Below are positions 24,207 through 34,289 of a stretch of 64,000 nt of DNA, piece by piece. The notes beneath the pieces are model-generated. The model saw nothing but the letters and a program-made list of their open reading frames with translations. It was not told the DNA's origin and ran no database searches. The first letter of the stretch is position 1; each line of letters begins with the position of its first letter. A program made the position numbers and the translations under genes. This DNA is from Perilla frutescens (taxonomy: Eukaryota; Streptophyta; Magnoliopsida; Lamiales; Lamiaceae): the NCBI GenBank assembly GCA_026008535.1, contig BRKX01000006.1, forward strand, positions 2,502,501-2,566,500, in the 5' to 3' direction.

Positions 24207-24527
24207 TCATATGTAGATGGGCTCGACGAGCCTGACAGATCCTAAAACAGGATCTTTGTGCCCATAATAGTGCTTCAGTCTGGAATTAAATAGCAGAACC
24301 TTTTTCCCACGCTCAAATGGCTTGTGGCGGATGAGTTGGTCATAGGTTCTTTTCATTCTTTTCTTGTACAGACGCAACAATCTCATCAGCCGATTTTCCT
24401 CTGTTAAGTTCAAAATTTTACTTATGATAACCGAAAATGTTTCATTCTCCCCAAGATTGGCATACTTCAAATGCCCGGGAGGATCTTTCAGTTCTAGCTG
24501 TGGTGCCCTCTGCACAAAGGGTATCAT
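24207..24527 (-). pseudogene. RT start joined in frame to integrase C-terminus by deletion
   Basis: The 106-codon open frame begins with the Athila pre-RT block (LELKDPPGHLKYANLGENET, VIISKILN) and passes within about 15 residues to YDQLIRHKPFERGKKVLLFNSRL, which belongs to the far end of integrase. RT, RNase H and most of integrase are therefore missing. The frame ends at EPIYI. Such a product would have no catalytic role. Confidence 0.78.
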
Positions 24528-24873
24528 TTTTCAGTCTGACTTGTGGTGGGCAACTTGTAACCCACCACTCCACATGGCATTTCCTCCAGGGAATATAGCA
24601 TCATGATAGCTTCTCTGATATCGTCATCTTCATTGATGGCATCGCAATCAGTTAGACCAGCTTGTAATGCCCATTCCAGTGGTTCTTGATTGTTCATTCT
24701 GGAAACCGTGGCTTGGGCATGACATTAGCTCACAAAGTTGACTGACTCCGGGTCTTGAGGGTATTTCATTACTTCAAAAATATTGAATACGACAATCTAC
24801 CTATCAAATTCACATGTCAGTGTGCCCTTATCGACATCAATCTTGGTATGAGCAGTCTTCATAAATGGTCTTC

Positions 24874-26225
24874 TGATTGGGGTATTTTTACCTACTTATT
24901 TTGGGCCATTGTGATATGAATTGATCGAGTTAATTGCCGTGTAATAGTGTTTTGTAGAAGAAAAATGTGTTTTGTAAGTGTTGCAGGTAATTGACACAAG
25001 TTTGGAAGAATTGGCCTATTATTGGTAGAAGTGCAGCCAAGTGAAAGTGAAGCTGAAGCTGGAAACTCGGGAGGAACATACCGTATGGGCATACTGCAGG
25101 AAGGACTGGGCCGAGAATCTGGAAGCTGGGCCTGTGCGCGTGAATTTGGGCTGGAGCACGGGATTTACTAAAGCCCAAAGGCTGGATGCGAGATTCAGAG
25201 TTCCTACCGCCTTTAGGAGTCCATCTTTTGCTAATTACCTAGTTGGGATAGATTAGGATTTTATTTCCTTATTTAATACTATTTTATTAATGATGTTATA
25301 TATAGATTATGATTTATTACTACAGATTCACGCTGCAGTAGAGAGAGACGCATTCCAGCAGCTCTTATTTTTCTTCTTCTTCTTCGTTAGTTTTCATCGT
25401 GTTCTCCTACATCTTATCTTGGAGTTTCAATTCTATTATGCAATCAAGCTAAGTTATTTTTATTCCGGTGAAGATTAACGAAGCCCTGGCGTAATTATAC
25501 CGTGAGATCTAATTGTTCTTTTTATTTTGATTAATTTGCATGCATCTGTTATTCTCGATATTTCGAGTCGTTAATTGTTTCGATATTGCTAGATAGGTGC
25601 ACATATTTAGTAATTCAGAATTAATTAGTAGCCAATTAAACCGATCATCCGTAATTGTGGTTTTTAAGTTTAATTAGTGGTAAAACGGTTCTTCAAAACT
25701 AGGGGAATAACAGTCTTAATTCAATGGTCCTGCGTCAGAGTATGCTGGTTTTTAATCGGGTTTCTCTAGTGCTCAATGATGTCGGCTCATTAAACCTATA
25801 GAGCATCTCTTACGGTTGTCAGTCGATTAGGGAAATAATTGGTGAAGCGTCTTCCTGATTATCGAGAATTTAAGGAGAAATTAGGCTGCGTCAGAAGCGT
25901 CTTCGGTGGCTATAACTGATTTGCATGAATTAATTAGAATTATCTTTGTATCGAGGATCGGTATGATTAAGCTAGGGTGGAGTTAATTGGAAATCGGAAT
26001 ACTCTTTATAATCTGTTATTCGTTAATCTCTGTTTTTATTGTTTATTTTCATTCTTTACTTTACAACAACATATTTCGTTTGGAAAGTTTGGTTTTTGCA
26101 GATTGGAAGTTTAGGGTAATTCTCGCCGGTCCTTTGGGAGACGATCTCGCTCATCGCTGTACTGTGCAGTAAGGGCATACCGACTGCTGTCAGGAAATTT
26201 ATTTTTGGTGTAAAACGACGCACCA
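24874..26225 (+). mobile_element. Solo LTR of a further gypsy element
   Basis: A 1352-bp segment starting TGATTGGGG and ending CGCACCA, flanked on both sides by the perfect 5-bp duplication tcttc (24869-24873 and 26226-26230). It contains tatatatag (about 25299), a likely TATA region, and ggagacgatctcgctcatcgctgtactg near its right end, as in Athila/Tat-type LTRs. No internal region or second LTR is present, so LTR-LTR recombination removed the rest. It interrupts the LLLGRPFMK-type motif after the protease of the level-2 element. Confidence 0.85.
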
Positions 26226-26242
26226 TCTTCCGAGTAGTAATA

Positions 26243-26689
26243 CTAATGAGGTGGTGTTGTCGTGCCCATATCGAGCACGTAGAAATCAGCTGGAAAAATC
26301 AATTCCCCCACCTTAACTAGGACATCTTCTATAAGGCCTTCCGGGTAGACATTTGATCTGTCCGCGAGTTGAATGATCACCCTTGTTTGCTTAAGTGGTC
26401 CCAATTTTAGTTCCTCATAAATCGTCATGGGCATGACATTTATGGATGCTCCGAGATCTAGCATGGCCTTCTCAATCGTTCTATTTCCAATGATGCATGG
26501 TATGATAAACATACCAGGATCTTCACCCTTCTTGGGCATTTTCTTTTGTAAAACTGCCGAAACATTCTTTCCCACGAATAGTTTGGCGTCATCTTCAAAT
26601 CGTACCTTTTTGGTACAGAGCTCCTTGAGAAATTGGGCATATCGAGGTACTTGCCTAACTGCATCCAAAAGTGGAATATTGATTTCCAC
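26243..26689 (-). pseudogene. Level-2 protease region
   Basis: Athila-type protease: IPCIIGNRTIEKAMLDLGASINVMP, with DLGA where the catalytic D-S/T-G triad is expected, then LADRSNVYPEGLIEDVLVKVGELIFPADFYVLDM. The change from S/T to L is usual in Athila-like proteases. The frame stops at the solo-LTR insertion area. Confidence 0.8.
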
Positions 26690-26973
26690 TTTTATAAAAA
26701 TATTGAGAAGATCTTTCGTTTCTTCCTCCTTTCTATTGTGGGCAAGACGCTTTGGAAAAGGTGGTTTTCCAATAGCCTTTTTTTTTTCATCCTGGGCTCT
26801 GCAACCTTTTCCTTCACTTTTTGCTCCTCTTCTTCTGTGCCCTCAGTGTTTTCTGTCTTCTCAGCTTCTGGTAGCTCTTTTCCACTTCTCAAGGTCACAA
26901 CATTAACTTGCTCTCGGGGTTTTACCATTTGAGATGGTAATTGTCCATTTTTCTCTTCAAGTTGCTTGATGGC

Positions 26974-28308
26974 TTAGGTAAGTTGTGAAATTTGTTCACT
27001 TACATACTGGAGCCTAGCACATGTTTCGTTCTTGAATTTTTCAATTTCTTGTTGTGTCCTCAACGTCTCTTGCTGTGCTTTCAACGTCTCTTGTGCCATG
27101 GTTTGGACCAGCTCCTCCAAAGAAGGTCCTTGCCTTTGATTTTGAAAAGGTGGTTGCATAGGAAGAATTTGTGGTTTGGCTTGATCTGAGCTTTTCCACT
27201 TGAAGTTCTCTTGATCCCGCCAACCTGGATTATACATTTGAGAATAGGGATCATATCTTCTTTGACTGTTGTTATGCCCTCCGAAGGCGTTTGCATTGGA
27301 AACTTCCTCCTACAGCATTGGGCATTCATCAGTAAGGTGGGCTACACTTTTGCAGACCCCACATGGTTTTTTCTTTTGTACTCATGTTGTGCTCATAACC
27401 TTCTTCATTTGTTCAAAGAATCTTTCCATCTTGGCTTCAAAATGCATTGATGTCCCAGCATCTACAACTGTCTTTATGCCCTGGGCACTCTCATCTCGAT
27501 TCTCATCAGCCATTTCCGCTAAAATCCTGAAGGCCTCGGTTGGTAATTTATTCAGAATAGATCCTCCACAAGAGGCATTGACAATGGTTCTGTCGTGTGC
27601 TCTTAAGCCTGATACGAAGTATTGAATCAGATCGTGATCTGGGATCTGATGTTGTGGGCACTTTGTCAGCATGATCTGAAAGCGACTCCAATAGTCGTAG
27701 AAGCTCTCATTTGTGCCCATCTTCAGACTTCCAATTCTTCTTCTCATCTCTTAAACTCTGGATGCAGGAAAATATTTCTCCAAAAACTTTTGTTGCAGCT
27801 GCGCCCATGTGGTCAAGCTGCCAGTCGACAGAGTGTACAACCAGTCTCGTGCCTCGTCCTGTAGAGTAAACGGAAAGGACACCAGCCATACATATTGATC
27901 TTTTTCTCCATCCACGGATTGGGTTTGACATACCATCTCAAAATATTGTATGTTTCTCTGTGGATCTTCCCCAGTCATCCCATGAAACTTAGGCAAAATT
28001 TGGATGAAACTTGCCTTCAACTCCCAGCTTTCAGTGATGGCTGGGAGCGTAATGCCCATGGGACGGAGGTTCATGTTAGTCGGAAAGACTAATTGTCTTA
28101 GTGTTCGGCTCTCTTCAGCCATAGTTTCTCTTCCTTGCTGCTCTTCTCTTACTTCATGCTCTGGCTGAGAATGTTCTTCTTCCTCCAGGATGGTTTTACG
28201 AGTAAGTCTTTCGGCTTGTCGTGCCCTCCGTGCTTCTGTCTTTCTCCTTCGCAAAGTCCTTTCTGATTCTGGATCGTACTTGTAGAACTCTGTAGAAGAG
28301 TTGTGCAT
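26974..28308 (-). pseudogene. Level-2 gag (Athila-like, broken)
   Basis: The first frame (28308-27751) opens MHNSSTEFYKYDPESERTLR. It then has LPKFHGMTGEDPQRNIQYFE and DEARDWLYTLSTGSLTTWAQ, gag landmarks of Athila/Tat elements. It breaks near 27751 and continues in another frame (27747-27382: GTNESFYDYWSRFQIMLTKCPQHQI, SGLRAHDRTIVNASCGG). A Gln-rich tail follows at 27237-26974. It encodes capsid-like protein in intact elements; this copy is frameshifted at least twice. Confidence 0.8.
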
Positions 28309-28378
28309 CCACCGGCCAAGCTAACAAGTTGGGAAAATAGAATTACTTGAATCAGCTCCCCGGCAACGGTGCCAATTC

Positions 28379-28970
28379 TGACGCGCGGTCGTTTCCCAAT
28401 CAAAATAAATCTCAAGACAGACTTATCCTCGTGCCCACAGCGGGCGTAGCCAGCAATGTGAGTAAATGATCGATCCCACGAGGAGCTGAGAATTCTATCT
28501 TTCAATGTCACTTTTCCAAAAGGTTTGAGGATTGTTGTGGTCTCCGCACTTCGTATGTAAATACTTTAAAGTAAATCTTGCAAAAAATAGAAATAACAAA
28601 AACAAAGAAAACAAAGAAACGATCAGAAGTAACGTATTTCAGATTAAAACTTCGAATCAAACTTAACAAACATTTTCCCGATCATGGGCACACATATTTC
28701 TTATGTGAATTAAATCATCCAGTTATAGACACCCGAATTTCTTCATTTGTGCCTAATCTATCCTTTCAGATTAGATTAGAGGTGATTTCTCGTCCCCTAA
28801 ACCCTAACTTGTTACCCAACCCCAATTTCTCATTTGATTGTAAGCAGCAAGCAGCTTTTTGCCCTAGACAGACCTAGATCTATTGCAAACACTAATTTTT
28901 CATGTGCCCACAATACCCCGTGATGTACCCAGTCCCGTTATGATCAACACACAGGAAATTGGACTAGTCA
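28379..28970 (-). repeat. 5' LTR of the Athila-like element with 642-bp internal deletion
   Basis: Positions 28379-28954 match 21305-21880 of the other LTR, and 28955-28970 match its last 16 bases (gaaattggac-t-gtca). The 642 bases equivalent to 21881-22522 are absent. 592 plus 642 equals 1234, exactly the length of the other LTR, so there is no other net length change. Confidence 0.85.
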
Positions 28971-28975
28971 GCAGG

Positions 28976-29641
28976 ATATCAGTGGGAAGTTCCAACTCCT
29001 TGAGGGAGTTTATATTTCAGGAGATGCATAACTCCCTATATAGAGGGCATTCAGGTATTTTGGGTACCTATATGAGACTTAAGAAACATTTCTATTGGCC
29101 TCAAATGAAAGCGGATATCACTAGATGGATTAACTCGTGTGATGTATGCTGCAAGAATAAGAGGGATAATTGAGGTTATCCCGGTCTACTACAACCCCTG
29201 CCTGTCCCAGAATAAGCTTGAACTTATATTTGAATGGATTTTATCGAAGGCCTTCTCAAATCCAATGGCAAGAATGTAATCCTAGTTGTGGTGGATAGGT
29301 ATTCTAAGTATGGGCACTTTATAGCCCTTAGTCACCCCTATTCTGCTATGACAGTGGCTTAGGTGTTCTTGGATCAGATTTATAAGTTGCATGGGAGACC
29401 ACTAAGCATTGTCACTAATCGAGACCCTATCTTTACTAGCTTATTATATTTTGGAAAGAGCTTTTCAAGCTCCTGGGAACCAATTTGGACTACACCTCTA
29501 CCTACCATTCCCAATCTGATAGGCAGATCGAAAGGTTAAATCGATATCTAGAGTCCTACCTTAGATGTATGGCACATCAACACCCTAAACAGTGGGTTAA
29601 ATGGTTGTCCCTGGTAGAATTTTGGTACAACTCTAACTATC
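28976..29641 (+). pseudogene. Level-1 integrase, zinc finger and core fragment
   Basis: This resumes after the Athila-like insertion in the same frame as 21296. It holds the H2C2 zinc finger (HNSLYRGHSG ... CDVCCKNK), a stop at about 29172, then core-domain pieces (frame-shifted) including the GRPLSIV-type and HSQSDRQ-type neighbourhoods. It is cut at 29641 by the Tekay-like insertion. Confidence 0.78.
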
Positions 29642-30465
29642 TGTAGTGCCTCGTAAAATTTATTTATTTATTTGCATTATTTCTAATTATTAATTGGAGA
29701 ATGTTATTAATTGTTAAGTTCTATAAGTCGTGGGAAAAAGAAGAGGATTTTAGGTCTAGATATCCGAACTTCATGGACACAGGTAAGTAATTTCGAAGAC
29801 GAAATTTTATTAAGTAGAGGAGGATGTAGTGCCTCGTAAAATTTATTTATTTATTTGTGTTATTTCTAATTATTAATTGGAGCATGCTCTAATTTTTAAG
29901 TCCTATAAGTCGGACCTATAGTAAAAAGTAACGTATGTGGAACATATTCGTAAATGTGTTTCATTTTTTATTTATTATTTTCGAAATGATTCATTTCAGA
30001 TTTTATTTGAAAAGCCCACAACCTCTGAGTGTTAAGCCCAAATCTATTTTTTTAGACCAAACCTTAAGGCCATAAGAAATTAGGGCACTGTTCGTTCTCT
30101 TCTTCATCCCAAAGGAAAGTTTTGACCTGAATCTTTTGCCAAAATACTACTTGTTAATTCCAGCAAAAAACCTCATAATTATGGGAAAAATCATCCTTGA
30201 TATTCTTCCGTTCATGGATACATTGAGAGACCCAAATTTCATTAGTATAAATAGGTGTCCTCCCACCATTCTTCCACACACTCACCAAAGTAGAAAATAG
30301 TAGAAAAGAAAGTTTCATCTTCTTCGAGCCATTTACTGTTCGTCCGTTCCCGAGAGGTACGAAAGTTTCGTCCCTAAAAAGCTTGTGAAATGAAATTATG
30401 AGATTTTCTCGTCCTACGTTTTCATGGCGTTGTATTCTGAGAAGAAAAATAAAATGGAGTTCTAA

Positions 30466-31228
30466 GAGGATCCCCAACAGTTCCTTTAAACTCTATATTT
30501 GGAGCAATTTTGGCCAAATTTCCACTCCAACATAATCTCTATCCATAGCTTTAAAATAGAGATAGAGCAAAATGGCTCTATATTTACAACTCCACTATTC
30601 ATCAGCTTTATCACTGTTCTGATTTTTGCTTCTTTTTTTTTTTTGTTAATTGATATATCATGAATCTGTTTTTTGCTTCTTTTTTTGTTAATTGATATAT
30701 CATGAATCTGTTTTTTGCTTCTTTTTTTTGTTAATTGATATATCAAGATTATGTTCACGATTTTTGTTTTTCTTTTTTTTTTTGTTAATATATACGATTT
30801 ACATTTATATATATATATATATTAATCTTATACTTTAATTTATTTATGGGAAAATTATTCTAATTCAGAGTTTTAGAAAAAAATAGTACGTAATTTATGT
30901 TTTTTTTGTGCTGCAATACTATTATTTTTTCTATGTTTTAATATTATAGTTTGTAATTTTTATTTTTATTTGCAATATTAGTATGTAATTTTGTTCGTTG
31001 CAATATTATTATGAAACGTTTCCATATTTTATTATTATTTAGTTTCAAAAAATTTAATAGTATTTTTATTGGAAAAATCATGATTAAAATAAATATATAA
31101 AAAAGAATATTATGGAATATTCCTTTTTAGAGTAGAATTTAAAGTAAATTGTTGGAGTTGAAGTGAAGACTATACTGTATAATATAGATAGAGGTGCTAT
31201 AAAATAGAGTCAACTGTTGGAGATAGCC
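30466..31228. mobile_element. PIF/Harbinger-type MITE inside the LTR
   Basis: Absent from the 3' LTR at the matching point (about 38380). The ends are gaggatccccaacag and, inverted, ggctatctccaacag, and the 3-bp duplication is taa on both sides (30463-30465, 31229-31231). A 3-bp TWA duplication and the CTCCAACAG ends fit PIF/Harbinger (Tourist-like) MITEs. The interior has a repeated unit of about 42 bp (ttgttaattgatatatca) three times at about 30640-30745. Confidence 0.82.
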
Positions 31229-31381
31229 TAAACCTATACATTTAGAGTAACCATATTCTGAATAGCTTTGCAGGCTATATATTTTTATGTTGTACGTGTT
31301 TAAATGGTGGACATCAACCTTTCTTCAAAACTTTCGATTTGTGGGCCAGCTTTGATGGTTTGCATGTGCATCTCTCTCTTT

Positions 31382-31425
<44 letters not shown>

Positions 31426-31681
31426 ATAACTATTTCCAACACACTCTCACACACCCACGTGTATATATATGTGTATATATATATATATATTTACTTTCAC
31501 ACCACCCACTCACATATTTAATATATTATATATAGATATAGTCGTGTGTGTATATATATATATATATGAATACATTATGAGAAACACACACACACACACA
31601 CATCACATTAATATATATGTATGATATGTATATAAATATGTGATAGATAATTTTTGTTCATTCATACCCATGTTTTAATCC

Positions 31682-31723
<42 letters not shown>

Positions 31724-31990
31724 CTTGTAAACCTGCACATTTATTTGGTAAAAATAAAAGCATATGTATGTGTATGAGTTTTACTCAAGTATGTTATTTT
31801 AAGAAGCATGTAATTATTTTAGAATTTTATATTAATTTATAATTAATATTCTAGGCAAGGCGCGCAGAGATTTAACCAATTAATTGTCAAGTCAAGGTTA
31901 AGGTGGGGATTTTATGTTGAGATATTCACTGTTATCATCTGTATATGTTTGTACAAGTTATGTGAAAATGTAGTATTGAGTCCTCTGGAC

Positions 31991-32046
31991 TATAAAGTAC
32001 CGAGTCTTCGAGACTATAAAGTACGAAGTCCTTTGGACTATAAAGT
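31991..32046 (+). promoter_or_regulatory. Tandem TATAAAG motifs in the Tekay-like LTR
   Basis: Three ctataaagtac units start at 31991, 32015 and 32039, period 24 bp, separated by gagtc-type spacers. The 3' LTR keeps the same array (39176, 39200, 39224). TATAAA repeated at a fixed step in the LTR may serve as the core promoter. This is inference from motif and position. Confidence 0.5.
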
Positions 32047-32641
32047 ACCGAGCCTAAGGGCTGAATCAGAAATACAGATTATGGGATGGTCTATGAACCA
32101 AAGATTTTATATTTTTTCATATTTACTTGTTAAATTTGTAGTTTAGATAACAGATATTTTCCCCACTGAGTTAAAAGAATTCACCCCAATCTTTTACCCC
32201 TTTCAGGAAATGGATCGGGTAATGTGTGACGGGCAAGATGCGATGGCGGTGGTCGTCTTAGTTTATTAATAAATAAAAGAAAAATAATTTATGAGACATT
32301 TGTTATTTTTTTCCGTATTTTTCGCTTTTAGCATTAAAACTCTGATGTTTCATTTATATTTATTGATGACATTATTCGGTTCCCGATTTTATGGGAATAA
32401 TTAATGAATAAAGTTTGGTAACGTTTCTTTAAATTTATGAGTATAAGTTTTGGGGTGTTACAGTTTGGTATCGGAGTTAGGTTCCTGCATACAAAAAAAA
32501 TCATACATATAAGAAATAAGATTTTGACCATCATCGCATCCGCCACATCATCCCGAGAAGAGGTAAAAGTAAAGTTATTATTGATGCATGATTATGTAAG
32601 TTGTATGTTGCATTATTTTATAGCTGTAAGTTTTGTTATAG

Positions 32642-33118
32642 ATGGTGAGATCAAAGAAAACTGCAAGGATGAGCATGGGGGGTCAAGCCCCAGGGCGTGT
32701 ATTAGCCAGTAGAGAAGAAGATCTCAAGAATCACTTGATCGGCAAGTTCTTCCGTCTAACTTGGGATGACACGGCCCCAGAGATGCAATTATTAAATATA
32801 CAACACGTTTGGAGAAAGATCGAGCAAGCTGGGTGCGCCGTGAATCCAGCTGATGCGGTCAAGAAAATTCATAGAATGATCACCTCTCCCGTCATTGAGT
32901 TTTTCGCCTCGGAGGCCAGAGATGACCTTACCATGGTGATACAGACAAGACGGGCAGTACACCACATCATAGATTTTGATGCATTTATTGACCGAACTCT
33001 GCAATACTGGAACGGTGAGGTCTATGGTCGCATACCGAGAGGGTTCAGAGTGGGCCGCCAACAGCCATATGAGAGGGCAAACTTTGCAAAGAGGGTGAAA
33101 AGAGCTAGTAGTGTTTGA
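32642..33118 (+). CDS. Extra 158-codon open frame upstream of gag in the Tekay-like element
   Basis: It starts ATG at 32642, about 180 bp after the LTR, and ends TGA at 33118, ahead of the gag start near 33300. It is uninterrupted although gag-pol downstream has many stops. It is basic at both ends (MVRSKKTARM; FAKRVKRASSV), with a middle such as HLIGKFFRLTWDD and PVIEFFASEARDDLTMVIQTRRAVHH. I recognise no domain. It may be an accessory protein, an N-terminal gag-associated part, or a captured host fragment. No membrane span or signal peptide is evident. Confidence 0.5.
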   Translation: MVRSKKTARMSMGGQAPGRVLASREEDLKNHLIGKFFRLTWDDTAPEMQLLNIQHVWRKIEQAGCAVNPADAVKKIHRMITSPVIEFFASEARDDLTMVIQTRRAVHHIIDFDAFIDRTLQYWNGEVYGRIPRGFRVGRQQPYERANFAKRVKRASSV

Positions 33119-33299
33119 GTGATTTTAGTAGTTGATTAATTGTTTAGATTGTTTTTGGTTGGGACCGATATTTGTTTTCTGCAGTACTTTGAGTATCGTA
33201 CTTGTCTTTCCATTTCGTATTGAATGATTCTTAAGTAATAAGATAGTTGTTTTATTTATTTTACAATAATTAATGTTATCGCTATCGTCAATAGGAAGA

Positions 33300-34241
33300 T
33301 GCCTCCAAAAAAAACGTGAGAGTGGCTTCAAGTGAGGAGACCGAGTCAAATAACTATGGACCTAATAATGGAAATGGAAATGGTGACAGCATGGATAGGT
33401 TCGCACAAAATCTTGTGGACGCACTTAGAAACGTTTTGCCTCAGCAGAACAATGGAGACCCCCAATCCCAAGAAGGCAGTATCCTAACTCAATTCTGACA
33501 GTTGGGACCTCCAAAGCTGACAGGAACTGGAGGACCATTAGCTGTCAAGGAATGGATACGGGAGCTAGAGATGATCTTCAACTACTTGGGTTGCCCTGAT
33601 GCACAGAAAGTCACTTGTGCCGCTTTCCAGTTCACGGAAGATGCCAACCATTGGTGGGAAGCTATAACACTTAACATGAACGAAGGGCAACAAAGGAACC
33701 TGACCTGGGCTACTTTCAAGAAGTTGGTTTTGGGAAATTATTTCCCAAAAGCCTTCCGCAAGAAAAAGGAGAAGGAATTGATGAACCTGGAGCAAGGCGA
33801 CATGACCATCCTGGAGTACGAGCAAAAATTCAACCAACTAGCTCGATATGCTCCACATCTGATGGACACCGATGAAAAAAAAGCATGGCGTTTTGAAGAT
33901 GGGCTGCGTGCAGAGAATGGAGCTCATATCTCTGCTCTGAATCTCACCAGCGAGCTCGAGCAGTGTCAACCAAATTGAACCTTGATAAGCTTGCTTTGGG
34001 ACTTCCCAACAATGGAGAAAAGAGGTATTGGGATGATCAAGGCAACCAGAACAAGGGTAAAGGTTTCCAACCAGATAAGAAGCCCAGAAACGATGGGAAG
34101 AACAAGCCTGGTGCAGCGGTTGAAAAACCGTTGTGCCCAACCTGCCAGCGACGACATTTTGGGAAGTGTAGGCTTAGAGAAGAAGGGTGCTACCATTGTC
34201 GTCAAGTGGTACATAAGGCGGTGAATTGTCCCCAAAACTGA
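33300..34241 (+). pseudogene. Tekay-like gag (broken)
   Basis: It starts MPPKK at 33300, with the frame lost in the following A8 run. It resumes with PPKLTGTGGPLAVKEWIRELE and ANHWWEAITLNM, WATFKKLVLGNYFPKAFRKKK, EYEQKFNQLARYAPH, the standard gag core. It then has a zinc-knuckle region (CPTCQRRHFGKC; CYHCRQVVHKAVNC, close to CCHC). In-frame stops lie at about 33498 and 34239. It would assemble the nucleocapsid of an intact element. Confidence 0.82.
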
Positions 34242-34289
34242 AACTTCAATAACAACAATAACCAAAGAGGCAACAATCGTGCCTTTGCC

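Larger units (their letters stand above)
21305..28970 (-). mobile_element. Level-2 Athila-like gypsy element (deletion derivative)
   Basis: It lies on the minus strand within the level-1 integrase, flanked by gcaag (21300-21304) and gcagg (28971-28975). In its own orientation: 5' LTR 28970-28379 (internally deleted), primer site TGGCACCGTTGCCGGGGA (about 28374-28357), gag 28308 to about 26990, protease 26689-26243, a solo-LTR insertion (24874-26225), a short RT start fused to an integrase end (24527-24207), a long non-coding 3' region, a purine tract near 22550-22540, and 3' LTR 22538-21305. Without the solo LTR it is about 6.3 kb. Confidence 0.82.
29825..32462 (+). repeat. 5' LTR of the Tekay-like element with a MITE insertion
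   Basis: It starts TGTAGTGCCTCGTAAAA and ends GGGTGTTACA, 2638 bp including the 766-bp MITE plus duplication at 30466-31231. Without it the length is about 1.87 kb, close to the 3' LTR (1906 bp). It holds several (TA)n tracts (31388-31421, 31686-31720), and the TATAAAG tandem at 31991-32046. Confidence 0.88.

Noticed and set aside
31339..31842. Small Ile/Tyr-rich open frames in the LTR
   Set aside because: Products of (TA)n microsatellites inside the LTR.
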